Assembly (NCBI GenBank): GCA_903875215.1
Contig: CAIQVH010000029.1
Coordinates: 1-64,000, forward strand
Length of the DNA: 64,000 nt
Reading direction: 5' to 3'
From: an uncultured Anaerolineae bacterium
GTDB taxonomy: Bacteria > Chloroflexota > Anaerolineae > Anaerolineales > Villigracilaceae
Shown here: positions 17,053 through 25,559 of the stretch, one piece after another
Position numbering within the stretch: the first letter of the stretch is position 1
How the letters are laid out: every line of letters begins with the position of its first letter
The notes under the pieces: generated by a model
Databases searched by the model: none
Seen by the model: the letters and a program-made list of their open reading frames with translations, nothing else
What the model was told of the DNA's origin: nothing
Translations under genes and position numbers: made by a program

Positions 17053-17482
17053 AATTGCCCTGGATTTTCTGGAAATCACTCGCCGAATCAACCAGATCCA
17101 GCTCCCAGCGGTTGACCACGTAATCGGCATTGCCACTGGCGGCATCGTCCCCGCCAGTCTGCTGGCCTACCGGCTGGGATGTTCGCTCAGTCTGGTGGAA
17201 ATCAATTATCGAGCCGCCGATAACAGCCCGCAACGCCCGGCTCCACAGCTGCTCCAGCCATTTTCACTGGCTGCCCCACTCAAGCGAGTCCTGTTGGTGG
17301 ACGATGTCAGTGTTTCCGGGCAGACGCTCGAAACAGCCAAAAGCCTGCTCACCGGAGTGGAGGTCATCACTTTCGTCCTGAAAGGCAAGGCCGACCTGGT
17401 CGTTTTTCCTGAAATCGGGGCGTGTGTGGCCTGGCCCTGGAAACCTGATCCAGCCGGGACATCCCGTCAGCCAGGCAGTTAA
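17045..17482 (+). CDS. phosphoribosyltransferase-family protein
   Basis: 145 residues. The PRPP-binding loop is clear: VLLVDDVSVSGQTLETA near residues 79-95. An N-terminal IGIATGGIVPASLLAYRLG segment matches the type I PRTase fold. It is short compared with hypoxanthine or xanthine PRTases (about 150-190) and lacks an obvious hood, so substrate cannot be assigned. It overlaps the membrane protein gene by 8 bp. The unit ends at a shared bidirectional terminator. Confidence 0.85.
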   Translation: MDKIALDFLEITRRINQIQLPAVDHVIGIATGGIVPASLLAYRLGCSLSLVEINYRAADNSPQRPAPQLLQPFSLAAPLKRVLLVDDVSVSGQTLETAKSLLTGVEVITFVLKGKADLVVFPEIGACVAWPWKPDPAGTSRQPGS

Positions 17483-17508
17483 CCTGCCGTAGAAAATCCA
17501 TCACTCAT

Positions 17509-17551
17509 CAACAAAACGGGGCCGCCTTACAAGGCTGACCCCGTTTTGTTG
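17509..17551. terminator. bidirectional intrinsic terminator
   Basis: CAACAAAACGGGG (17509-17521) and CCCCGTTTTGTTG (17539-17551) make a perfect 13-bp stem. It sits between convergent genes, and the last codons and stop of the minus-strand GGDEF/2H gene lie inside the hairpin. Confidence 0.88.
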
Positions 17552-19266
17552 TTAAAATCAAACCGTTCAACGAATTGCCACTGATCAGCCCCGACCTGGG
17601 CGGTCAATTCCAAATGGTCAACCAGGAACGAAAGTTGCACCTGGTGGAAAATGGGATGAGCAGTGGTCGGGGGCGAGTCGCTCGAAAGGAGGACTCCCTT
17701 GACATGCGGCTTCCACTCTCCCACCGGGTAAGGGTATGGGCTGAATCCCATCTGACGGGAAAGGCCGGCAACAAACTCATACACCCTGGTCAGGACCGGG
17801 GTTTTTTGCAACATGAACCAGATCCGCCCGGGCTGGTGATTGAGGTTGACCCGGGCCACATTGGCAATTTCCACGCTGAAAACCGGAAGGCCGGCACAAT
17901 AATCACGCAGTTGAATTCTCAATGCTTCAAGATCTTGTACATTCCGCATGGATTGCAGGGTGAAATGCAGGTCAGTGATCACCGTTCCAGAGCAGATGCC
18001 GGCAATTTCGTTGGCAAAATGAAGCAGACGGTCATACTCTGCAGGCTGGGGGCGGGCAACCAGGAAGAATGCCGGACCAGCCGGTTGCGATTCTCCAGCT
18101 GTAAAATGCTCGCCTGCGCCGGTCACCCGGTGGCGGTATAACTGATTGTGAGCCTCGCTTTCATTTTCCCCAACCCCGTAGCTCCACTTCAACAATCCGC
18201 GCGATATATCCTGGCGATGAATAGCCTCAAAACGCCGGGCGAGCTGCTCCGGCGCCAGCTGGGAGGAGACAATCTGGAATTCATCCCCGGCCCATGCGGA
18301 ACGAACAACGAGAAAACCAGCCTCGCTCTTGAACTCATCCAGCAGGAGCCTGCCAAACCTCTGGATATCGACATCCACCGCCTGATCTCCAAACTGGAGA
18401 TTAGCCTCATGCATATCCAACATGTCGGTCAGAGCCACGCTTTTTACCGAGAAGTCACCGGCCTGCAGGGCCCATTTTTTCCCGAGCGCATTAAGAGTTC
18501 CCGTCAGTTCATCCTGAATCGCCAGCCGTCCGACAAAATCACGCAGAAGGGAAATTTGCATCTGCAATTCGGCCAGGTGGCCCGGCTCCAAAGCCAAAGT
18601 CTCCAACCGCGCAGATAGTTCGTCATAAGGTCGTGAAAAATCCTGCCAGTTGACCTGATATTCCTGTTGTTGGATGTAACGGGGAATCTCGGAGTGACTA
18701 TCCAGCCTCGTTTGGCGGATCACCTGCGGGCGGTTTTTTTTCCGGATCGCAATCAGTTCTTTCTCAGCCCTTTCATAAGTCGGGCCAACTCCAAAATCCC
18801 ATTGAAACAGAGATTCGGCCTGATCTTTTTGGTACAGCTGGGAGAGGACTCTGGCCAATTCTTTCTCAGGCTTTTTGGTGGAAATAAGCTTGTATTCATC
18901 GCTGCCAGCCGAGCGCCGGACGTAATATCCATCCCGCTCTGGCAAAACCGAGCGGAACAGGAACGCCAGGCGGCGCAATTCCTGATCCACCCGGGCCTGG
19001 CCAAAAACCCGGTTGGCCTGGCGCATATCATAGAGATCCACTTTGGCGACCGCCTGGATCTGGGCCTGGGCGATGAACCAGTTTTCAGCACGCAGGTTCA
19101 TCGCCCCTGTAACTGCATCATACAGGATCAAATCATCAGCCTGGAGACGAATTTGCTGAAGCAGACTGGAAAGGAAGATTTCCGTTTCAATCGCTGGGCA
19201 GGCTGCAAAAAGCCCGGCGCTCAACGTTTCAAACCTGGAGTTCAGTTCTTGGAATTGTATGCCCAT
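17527..19266 (-). CDS. tandem GGDEF-like domains fused to a 2H phosphoesterase domain
   Basis: 579 residues from ATG 19266. GGDEF-like domain 1 covers about 45-180: YDAVTGAMNLR, DLYDMRQANRVFGQ and a degenerate signature AGSDEY (120-125). Domain 2 covers about 245-390: QDELTGTLNALG, LTDMLDMHEAN and AGDEF (326-330), close to canonical. The C-terminal 2H phosphoesterase/LigT-like domain (about 400-575) has HFT (434-436) and a second motif HVK (521-523) where HxT/S is usual. The protein could make and/or cleave a nucleotide or RNA end; neither activity is proven. The start is set 13 bp after the STAND ATPase stop; a longer frame to 19392 overlaps that gene and is rejected. Third gene of an operon with the adaptor-like protein and the STAND ATPase. 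Confidence 0.85.
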   Translation of the reverse strand: MGIQFQELNSRFETLSAGLFAACPAIETEIFLSSLLQQIRLQADDLILYDAVTGAMNLRAENWFIAQAQIQAVAKVDLYDMRQANRVFGQARVDQELRRLAFLFRSVLPERDGYYVRRSAGSDEYKLISTKKPEKELARVLSQLYQKDQAESLFQWDFGVGPTYERAEKELIAIRKKNRPQVIRQTRLDSHSEIPRYIQQQEYQVNWQDFSRPYDELSARLETLALEPGHLAELQMQISLLRDFVGRLAIQDELTGTLNALGKKWALQAGDFSVKSVALTDMLDMHEANLQFGDQAVDVDIQRFGRLLLDEFKSEAGFLVVRSAWAGDEFQIVSSQLAPEQLARRFEAIHRQDISRGLLKWSYGVGENESEAHNQLYRHRVTGAGEHFTAGESQPAGPAFFLVARPQPAEYDRLLHFANEIAGICSGTVITDLHFTLQSMRNVQDLEALRIQLRDYCAGLPVFSVEIANVARVNLNHQPGRIWFMLQKTPVLTRVYEFVAGLSRQMGFSPYPYPVGEWKPHVKGVLLSSDSPPTTAHPIFHQVQLSFLVDHLELTAQVGADQWQFVERFDFNNKTGSAL

Positions 19267-19279
19267 GGACTTGCGCCGG

Positions 19280-21511
19280 TTACCGGGCTGCCAGCCGCTG
19301 GTGCAACTGGTCCAGCTTGTCCTGCGCCTGGGAAATTTCGTGCTGCATGCCCTGTTTGTTAAAAATCTCGAGCGCTTCGTTGACAAGGACAACGCCGGTT
19401 CTTAAATCACCATTAGAGTCAAGCAGGACGCTCGCGAGCCCCAATTTTCCCCGCGCCAATTCATCGAGCCGGCCATATTGCTCGGCAGCCTGCACGCTAT
19501 CGGTAAAATAGCCTTGGGCGGCCTGCAGGTTTTTTTGCTGCAGGGCAATCTTCCCCAACCCGTTCAGGCTGTAAGAGATATGACGGATCGGATCCTGCCG
19601 CTCGGGAGACCGCCAGGTCTCGAGAGCCCTGTCATACCAGGCGGTAGCGGCAGGCAGGTTGTTGCGTTCATATTCAAGGTCGCCCATGCCATTTTGCGCG
19701 AAGCCCAGGCTGTAATAAGCGTAATCATCTGTGGCCAGGTGCGCACTGCTGACGGCCAGCACCTCCAGCAGGAGTTGCTCGGCACGCTCCCAATGCGCGA
19801 GGCGGGTTTCCACGGTACCAAGCAGGCGCTGGGCAGCTGCAACCAGCATGGGGTCGCCAGTCTCGCGAACCGCCGCAAGTGAACTTTCGGCCCAATGCAG
19901 GGCGCGCAGATTGTCACCCTGATAATAGTAGATCCAGGCAATGTTGCGAGACAGACTGCTAACCGCGTTCCAGTCGTTGACTAATCGGGACGCTTCCAGA
20001 GCGGCGTGAGCCAGGGTCAAGCGGTCGTACCAGAAAGCGCGTTGCCATAAAACGGAACCAAACTGCATACCAACATGAATCAACAATTTGGCGATCTTTT
20101 CACCCCGGGCGGTCAGCGCGCGCGGAGTTTCGATAAAATTTTTCCGTAACGTTTTGTAACACCATTGCGCGGCCGTCAAGATATTGTTGCGATCCAGCAG
20201 CAATTGGGAATATTCCCGCCAGTTTTGGAAAGAGCTGTTTTGCGCCACCAGGTCTGCATAATATTGAGCCATGCGCCATTCCGCGGCGGAAATAAAGGCG
20301 CGATTTTTTGCAAAATGGGCCCGCAGGTAACGCCGTGTCAGGGGCAGCAGACCAAAATAGTCTTTATCTGCTTCGTGATAGATCAGGGATAATTGCACCA
20401 GCTCGCTGATCGCTTCGTCGCAGTGCTCATCATCCAGGTCGCTGACAGCCTTAATCGCCTGGCGCGAGGCGATATCGGCATGCAAAGCCAGGCTGAGCAG
20501 AATCTGCCGGGGCGCAGGCTGCTGTAGCAGTTCCCAGCTGTGATTGAAACAATATTGAAGCAGCGGGAGAGCCGTATCCAGATACAGGCGATCCAAAACA
20601 TGGTCAATGGAATAACCGAAGACAGCCACCTGGCCCTGCACCCACAACATGGCCAGCGGAGAACCGCCGGTCAATTCAATCAGTTTCTTCTGCTGTCCGG
20701 CGGATAGGAAAATGTTCTTCTGGTGCGCATCCCAGGTAAGCAGGCTGAGGCTTTCCTCGGGCGAAAGACCCCGCAGACGCACCGTATGGCCATCGGGAAT
20801 GCGCTCGCGCGAGGTAATGAGCGCCTTGACCGATAGCGGCGTTTTTCGCAAAAAGACCAGGATTTCTGCCTGTTCGAAGGCCGGCAACGATTCGAGGTTG
20901 TCTATAATCAACAACGTCGATTGCCCTGCCAGCAGGTTGTAGACCTTCTTGCGCTGCTCCTCAAATTTCAAATTACCAATCGTGGCATACCCCAGCGTTT
21001 CCCCAATGGTCAGAAAAATATCCGCCAGGGTTTTGATGTCGGGCACCTGTGTTTCAATTTTGCTCAAAGTCAAAGAATTTTCCTTGGCTGAGATCCAGAT
21101 GGCCGCCTGAAAAATTCCCTCTTCCAGGCATGCATACCCAACCTCGTTCGCCAGGGCCGATTTCCCCACCCCACCCAAGCCCTCAATCCCCACCAAAAAT
21201 GTGCGGCTCTCGGGCCGCAGCGAAAGCAGGATATCGCGCTGTTCTTCCTGCCTGCCAACAAAAAAACTACGCCGCGGCAAATTACTGATTCGCGCCAGGC
21301 CAGGTGTTTTGTCCTTTTCATCCGAAGCAAGGAGCTGCTCCAGCTTTTTCTGATTTTTCGCCAGCGTCTCACGTTCAATCGTCAGGCTATTGAGTAAATG
21401 CAGCGGCTTTTCAGTCCCATGCAGTGCCAGCATTTCTTCCAGATGATAAAGATTATTTTGATGCTGATCAATCAACCGCCGTAGATGGGCGCTTTCTTCA
21501 TTCGAATCCAT
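19280..21511 (-). CDS. NB-ARC STAND ATPase with N-terminal effector-associated-like motif and TPR repeats
   Basis: 743 residues from ATG 21511 (AGGAG 8 nt upstream; a TTG at 21532 is weaker). The N-terminal helical segment (10-62) has a spaced pattern N20, G32, P36, N41, A51, Q54. The NB-ARC core follows: FVGR (84-87), Walker A GLGGVGKS (111-118), Walker B LLIIDNLE (200-207) and an ITSRER sensor motif (232-237). A winged-helix region and about 350 C-terminal residues of TPR-like repeats complete it. STAND proteins oligomerise on ligand binding and switch on effectors. The same helical pattern appears in the 164-residue protein encoded just upstream, suggesting homotypic pairing. Gap to the next gene is 13 bp, so it is co-transcribed with the GGDEF/2H protein. 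Confidence 0.9.
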   Translation of the reverse strand: MDSNEESAHLRRLIDQHQNNLYHLEEMLALHGTEKPLHLLNSLTIERETLAKNQKKLEQLLASDEKDKTPGLARISNLPRRSFFVGRQEEQRDILLSLRPESRTFLVGIEGLGGVGKSALANEVGYACLEEGIFQAAIWISAKENSLTLSKIETQVPDIKTLADIFLTIGETLGYATIGNLKFEEQRKKVYNLLAGQSTLLIIDNLESLPAFEQAEILVFLRKTPLSVKALITSRERIPDGHTVRLRGLSPEESLSLLTWDAHQKNIFLSAGQQKKLIELTGGSPLAMLWVQGQVAVFGYSIDHVLDRLYLDTALPLLQYCFNHSWELLQQPAPRQILLSLALHADIASRQAIKAVSDLDDEHCDEAISELVQLSLIYHEADKDYFGLLPLTRRYLRAHFAKNRAFISAAEWRMAQYYADLVAQNSSFQNWREYSQLLLDRNNILTAAQWCYKTLRKNFIETPRALTARGEKIAKLLIHVGMQFGSVLWQRAFWYDRLTLAHAALEASRLVNDWNAVSSLSRNIAWIYYYQGDNLRALHWAESSLAAVRETGDPMLVAAAQRLLGTVETRLAHWERAEQLLLEVLAVSSAHLATDDYAYYSLGFAQNGMGDLEYERNNLPAATAWYDRALETWRSPERQDPIRHISYSLNGLGKIALQQKNLQAAQGYFTDSVQAAEQYGRLDELARGKLGLASVLLDSNGDLRTGVVLVNEALEIFNKQGMQHEISQAQDKLDQLHQRLAAR

Positions 21512-21543
21512 TCCAGTTTCTCCTGCCGGCAACCCTGATTCCG

Positions 21544-22038
21544 TTACTGAGCAGTTAACCCAGCTGAATCATCGGCCCCAATGTCAACCGGACGTTCATA
21601 TAATTTGGTCAAAATTTCTTGCGCCCGGCGCTGCGTCATGGCCAGCCCGTTTTCGGCCTCGTTTAAGTTGTTCAAAACAATTGGCGGAACCAGCGCTTCA
21701 CCCCACTTGGCCACCTGAGTCTGGGCCAGGCGATAATTGCGGGCATAAATTTCCATCAAATGCAGAGTGTGAGCCAATTCCTGTTCATATTGAATCCAGG
21801 CCCCATCAGCCACCGGCAGTTTCAAAAGGTCCGCCTTGACTGTCAGATTTTTCGCCGCCACCGGCTGAATCTCCGCACCCGGCGCATTCTCCCGCGGCTG
21901 AACATCCGGCGTCGGGAGGCCTGTTTTTTGGCGCTCAGACTGTCGTTTTTCGCGTCTCTCCTGCAGGATTTTATGCCCCTCGTCAAACAAAAAGTCCAGG
22001 ATGGAAAGCAAAAGAGGCAGCTGGGTTGGGTCAAGCAT
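21544..22038 (-). CDS. small helical protein, possible effector-associated adaptor
   Basis: 164 residues with a good AAGGAAGG site. The N-terminus (6-20) is hydrophobic or amphipathic, followed by a charged linker rich in Arg, Glu and Pro. The C-terminal half (90-145) carries N101, G113, P118, N123, A133, Q136. These match the N-terminal segment of the STAND ATPase (N20, G32, P36, N41, A51, Q54) with only one residue of spacing difference. Effector-associated domains of this kind join components of STAND-type conflict systems. It is first in the operon, with 32 bp to the STAND ATG. No enzymatic motif is visible. Confidence 0.75.
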   Translation of the reverse strand: MLDPTQLPLLLSILDFLFDEGHKILQERREKRQSERQKTGLPTPDVQPRENAPGAEIQPVAAKNLTVKADLLKLPVADGAWIQYEQELAHTLHLMEIYARNYRLAQTQVAKWGEALVPPIVLNNLNEAENGLAMTQRRAQEILTKLYERPVDIGADDSAGLTAQ

Positions 22039-22371
22039 GAGAGCCTTCCTTTCAGAGTGACAAACTTTTCAAGCTGCTGCAACCGCGCCGGGATGCAACC
22101 TCCCGGTCATCTGACAAATGATCCGCGATATATTCAAACAAATGCTGATGGAAACGTCTTTAACCCCGCTCAGTCAATGCACTAGCAGTCAGTTTAAACG
22201 AATTCATCGATTATGGCAAGCTTTTCCACTTTGGAATTGTGTAAGGGCCAAAAGCACCATGCGCCAGAGTTGGGAACAAAGGCCCAGAGAGAACGGCGGA
22301 TTTCGTTCTACCAGCTTTTCAATGGCGTTGTATAATCGCTACAAGAAATCCGACTGACGGGAGTAGACCCC
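22039..22371. other. 333-bp divergent intergenic region
   Basis: It separates the STAND operon (minus) from the NACHT-FGE gene (plus). TATAAT at 22331-22336 is a likely -10 for the NACHT gene, with no clear -35. I saw no small gene, operator palindrome or repeat. Confidence 0.4.
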
Positions 22372-25300
22372 ATGGTTCTTGAACCAGCCATATTTGCTAT
22401 TGCGGTAACCGAAGTGGTCAAAATCCTGGCCAACAAAGCAATTGTCGAACCGGCCCTTAAAAAAGGGCTCGAGGTATTCCAGGCGCGCCTGACCCGCGAT
22501 TATGACCAGGCCAAAGCCCAGGATGAATGGGTCAATGCCACGCTGGCGGCCCTGGACGAGATGCGCGCCAACGACAGTGGCCAATATCCAATGATTCGCG
22601 CCACGCTTAATCTGACCGGCCTAAAGGATGATATCCAGCGCTTGCTGGTGGCAACCGCGGTTTCGATGGCGCGGCCCGAGCCCAGAAAAATCCCCGTCTC
22701 CCTGTTAACCGGCCTGAATTTATCTGATTCGGATCGCGAGTGGCTGTCCGTCTACCTGGCGTATTTGCGCAAGAATTTGGCCGAACGCGAATTTTACCAA
22801 CCGCTGATCGCCTATGCCGACTCCATCGATCAGCGCGGCCTGCTTGAAGAAGTTGCACTGGAGATGGAGCGGATGGTTGAAAACACCCGGGCCATTGCCA
22901 GCTATGTAAAAATCATCAAAACCCAGCGCCGCCTGACGGACAGGGATGAAGAAGCGTTGGATAAATACCTGGCGTTGGGGCGTAAAGATTGGGGCCGCCT
23001 TATGCTCCCCATGATCCGGCACCGTGTAGACGATGGACGAAGTTACCGGCTTAAGGAAATCTTTGTTCCATTGCTCTTGCAGGATAAACGCGCCGAAGAA
23101 CTGGCTCGCAAAAAAATGGAAAGCATTCTGCGCAGCCCGGATGACAAAGTGCGCGAAAACGAGGAAAAAACCCGCCCGGTCGGCCTGACCGAGCTGATGA
23201 CCCGCTACAACTCCTTCGTCCTGATCGGCCGACCGGGCAGCGGAAAAACCACCCTGCTACGCCGCGCCGCACTGGCCTTCGCAGAGGGCCGAGCTGCCGA
23301 AGACCTCGGCTGGAAGGGCAAGGCGCTCTTCCCCGTCTTCATCCGGCTTCGCAATTTTGGCGAGTTCCTCAACAGCCAGGCCGGGCAGCAATTTTCAGAC
23401 CCTGCGCCGGGGGCTGTGCTCGAATATCTCAAAAATCGCTATCAAAATGGCGAATACATGGAACTGACTCCCGATTTCTTCAGCCGGCGGCTCGAAGAAG
23501 GTGACTGCCTGGTGCTTTTTGACGGGCTGGATGAAGTCGCCCATGGACGCGACATCGTCGCCCAGCACATCAACGCCCTGATCCAGCGCTTCAAAGAACG
23601 CAATTATTTCGGAATCAGCTCCCGCCCGGGGGGATATGGCAAAGACGAAGAAACCGCCTTACGAGGCGCCCAATTATCCCGTGCCGAAGTCACCCCGCTC
23701 AATGCCCGGGGCATCCGCCAGCTGATCGAAAATATCCTGACCGTCATGCCCTGGGAGGATGAGCAGGAACGCAAAACTGCCGTCCAGGAACTTCCCAACA
23801 GCATTCTCAATTCCAGCGATCTGAACAGCATCGCTTCCATCCCCTTGTTCTGCTCAGCCCTGGTACAGGTCTATAAATACAATAAGGCCAAACTACCCGA
23901 ACGCCGGGTCGACGTCCTCGATGAAATTGTAACCCTGCTGCTGGGCCACTGGCATGCATCCAAAGGGGAAGTCACCGCCGCCAAGGAACTGGGGCTTGAA
24001 GACGGCACCCAGAAAAAGTATCGCAACATTGACGAATCGGTGGAATACAAATACCGCCGGCTGCGCCACCTGGCCTATTACATGCACACCATTGCCAAAC
24101 AATATGAAGTTGACTCAGAAACCGCCAAGCGGGTCTTGAGCGAATATTTCATGCAAAAAGAACGCGTTAAAGACAGCGAACTTGCCGAAATGTTTGCCGA
24201 AGGCTTCCTGATTAATACCCACGAACGCAGCGGCCTGCTGGCCGAAGTCACTGCAGCTTCCGAACAGCAACCGGCCACCTATGCCTTTATCCACCAAAGC
24301 TTTGCCGAATTCCTGGCTGCCACCGAATTAATTAACCGCAGTGGCGCCGTCAATACTATCATTGAGCACATTGAAGACCCGTGGTGGGAACAGGTCATCC
24401 TGTTTGCCGGCGCGCGGCGTGGAGAATTTGACAGCCTGCGCAGCGAAATCATCCTCCGGCTGATTAACAACGCCGATTCGAAAATGCGCGGCCGCCCCAA
24501 ATGGCTCCGACGCCTGAGCATGGCCGGTCACCTGGCTCGCGATATGGGCGGCCATCTCGACGGCGGGGTGCGCGAAGAACTTGAAAACCTGCTCCGGCAG
24601 GCCGCCATCGACACCCGTCTCAAACCTGGCACCCGCGCCGACATAGCCGATGTCCTCGACGAACTTTGGACGCCCTCCGACCTGCCCAGCTTCGTCCCGA
24701 TCGCAAATCCTGGCGGGCCGGGCTTCCTGATGGCGCGCTATCCGGTCACCAACGGCCAATACCAGCGTTTCCTAGAAGCAGAAGATTTCCACGATGAGCA
24801 GCACTGGAGCGGCTTCCTGAAATTTGCCGAACCCGAATTCCACTTCACCCCGCTCGGCGATTGGGGCAGCCTGGGATTTGAATGGCTCAAAGAAAACTGG
24901 GATGAACGCCACAAGGTTTTTCCACGCTACTGGAATGACCCGCGCTTCGGCTCCAACCGCAAAAATGCCCCGGTCGTAGGGATCTCCTGGTACGAAGCCA
25001 ACGCCTACTGCAAATGGCTGCAGGCAAATTGGGCAAAACTCGAAGAAAGCCGCCAGGGCCTGCCCCAACCCGAGACCATCCGCCTGCCCACCGAGCAGGA
25101 ATGGAGCCTGGCTGCCGGCGGCGAAAGGGACGGACGATACGCCTGGGGTATGCTCAAAGAAGGCCTGGACATCACTTTCTGCGCCAGCACTCGTGAAAGC
25201 GACATCAACCGCACCACACCGGTCTGGATGTATCCGCCCGGCAAAAGCGAACCTTACGAACTGATGGATATGAGCGGCAACGTGTGGGAATGGCAGGCCA

Positions 25301-25461
25301 ATTTCCGCGACCGCAAACGGGGCTGGATCGCCCTGCGCGGAGGATCATGGAGCGCCAACAAGGGATTGGCCAGCGTCTCGTACCGCAACGATGCCGAAAT
25401 TAACGGTCAGTGGTACAGCCGGGGGTTCCGCGTCATGGCAATCGCCGCGCCCGCCCAGTAA
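22372..25461 (+). CDS. NACHT-type STAND NTPase with C-terminal FGE-sulfatase (SUMF1-like) domain
   Basis: 1029 residues. The N-terminal 230 residues are helical, starting with a hydrophobic segment (4-22), with no recognised family. The NACHT NTPase follows: Walker A GRPGSGKT (286-293) and Walker B LVLFDGLDE (380-388), then SSRPGGY and a helical arm to about 770. The C-terminus (775-1025) is a formylglycine-generating-enzyme-like C-type-lectin fold, with MARYPVTNGQYQRF, RLPTEQEWSLAAGG, DMSGNVWEW and LRGGSW...RGFRV. FGE domains in such proteins are usually ligand-binding. NACHT proteins are established anti-phage sensors in several bacteria; here the role is inferred. It stands divergently to another STAND operon and has its own strong terminator. 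Confidence 0.92.
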   Translation: MVLEPAIFAIAVTEVVKILANKAIVEPALKKGLEVFQARLTRDYDQAKAQDEWVNATLAALDEMRANDSGQYPMIRATLNLTGLKDDIQRLLVATAVSMARPEPRKIPVSLLTGLNLSDSDREWLSVYLAYLRKNLAEREFYQPLIAYADSIDQRGLLEEVALEMERMVENTRAIASYVKIIKTQRRLTDRDEEALDKYLALGRKDWGRLMLPMIRHRVDDGRSYRLKEIFVPLLLQDKRAEELARKKMESILRSPDDKVRENEEKTRPVGLTELMTRYNSFVLIGRPGSGKTTLLRRAALAFAEGRAAEDLGWKGKALFPVFIRLRNFGEFLNSQAGQQFSDPAPGAVLEYLKNRYQNGEYMELTPDFFSRRLEEGDCLVLFDGLDEVAHGRDIVAQHINALIQRFKERNYFGISSRPGGYGKDEETALRGAQLSRAEVTPLNARGIRQLIENILTVMPWEDEQERKTAVQELPNSILNSSDLNSIASIPLFCSALVQVYKYNKAKLPERRVDVLDEIVTLLLGHWHASKGEVTAAKELGLEDGTQKKYRNIDESVEYKYRRLRHLAYYMHTIAKQYEVDSETAKRVLSEYFMQKERVKDSELAEMFAEGFLINTHERSGLLAEVTAASEQQPATYAFIHQSFAEFLAATELINRSGAVNTIIEHIEDPWWEQVILFAGARRGEFDSLRSEIILRLINNADSKMRGRPKWLRRLSMAGHLARDMGGHLDGGVREELENLLRQAAIDTRLKPGTRADIADVLDELWTPSDLPSFVPIANPGGPGFLMARYPVTNGQYQRFLEAEDFHDEQHWSGFLKFAEPEFHFTPLGDWGSLGFEWLKENWDERHKVFPRYWNDPRFGSNRKNAPVVGISWYEANAYCKWLQANWAKLEESRQGLPQPETIRLPTEQEWSLAAGGERDGRYAWGMLKEGLDITFCASTRESDINRTTPVWMYPPGKSEPYELMDMSGNVWEWQANFRDRKRGWIALRGGSWSANKGLASVSYRNDAEINGQWYSRGFRVMAIAAPAQ

Positions 25462-25497
25462 CGGGGATTTCCGGGGCAACCCGGGGTTAAACAATAC

Positions 25498-25532
25498 AAA
25501 GGGAGGCCGCGCCAGACTGGCGGCCTCCCTTT
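25498..25532. terminator. intrinsic terminator between convergent genes
   Basis: AAAGGGAGGCCGC (25498-25510) and GCGGCCTCCCTTT (25520-25532) form a perfect 13-bp stem with a 9-nt loop between the NACHT-FGE gene and the M1 peptidase gene. Confidence 0.87.
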
Positions 25533-25559
25533 GCTTGCTTTTGGTTCCATGCCGAGAAG

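Noticed and set aside
19267-19392. N-terminal extension of the GGDEF/2H gene
   Set aside because: Overlaps the STAND ATPase gene in another frame and is basic low-complexity sequence.
25320-25461. Diversity-generating retroelement target at the NACHT-FGE C-terminus
   Set aside because: The lectin fold is suitable, but no reverse transcriptase, template repeat or excess of AAC codons is seen in the window.
8319-25461. Known defence system such as CBASS or type III CRISPR
   Set aside because: No CD-NTase, Cas or Cap gene is recognisable; the GGDEF-like domains lack a Cas10 context.
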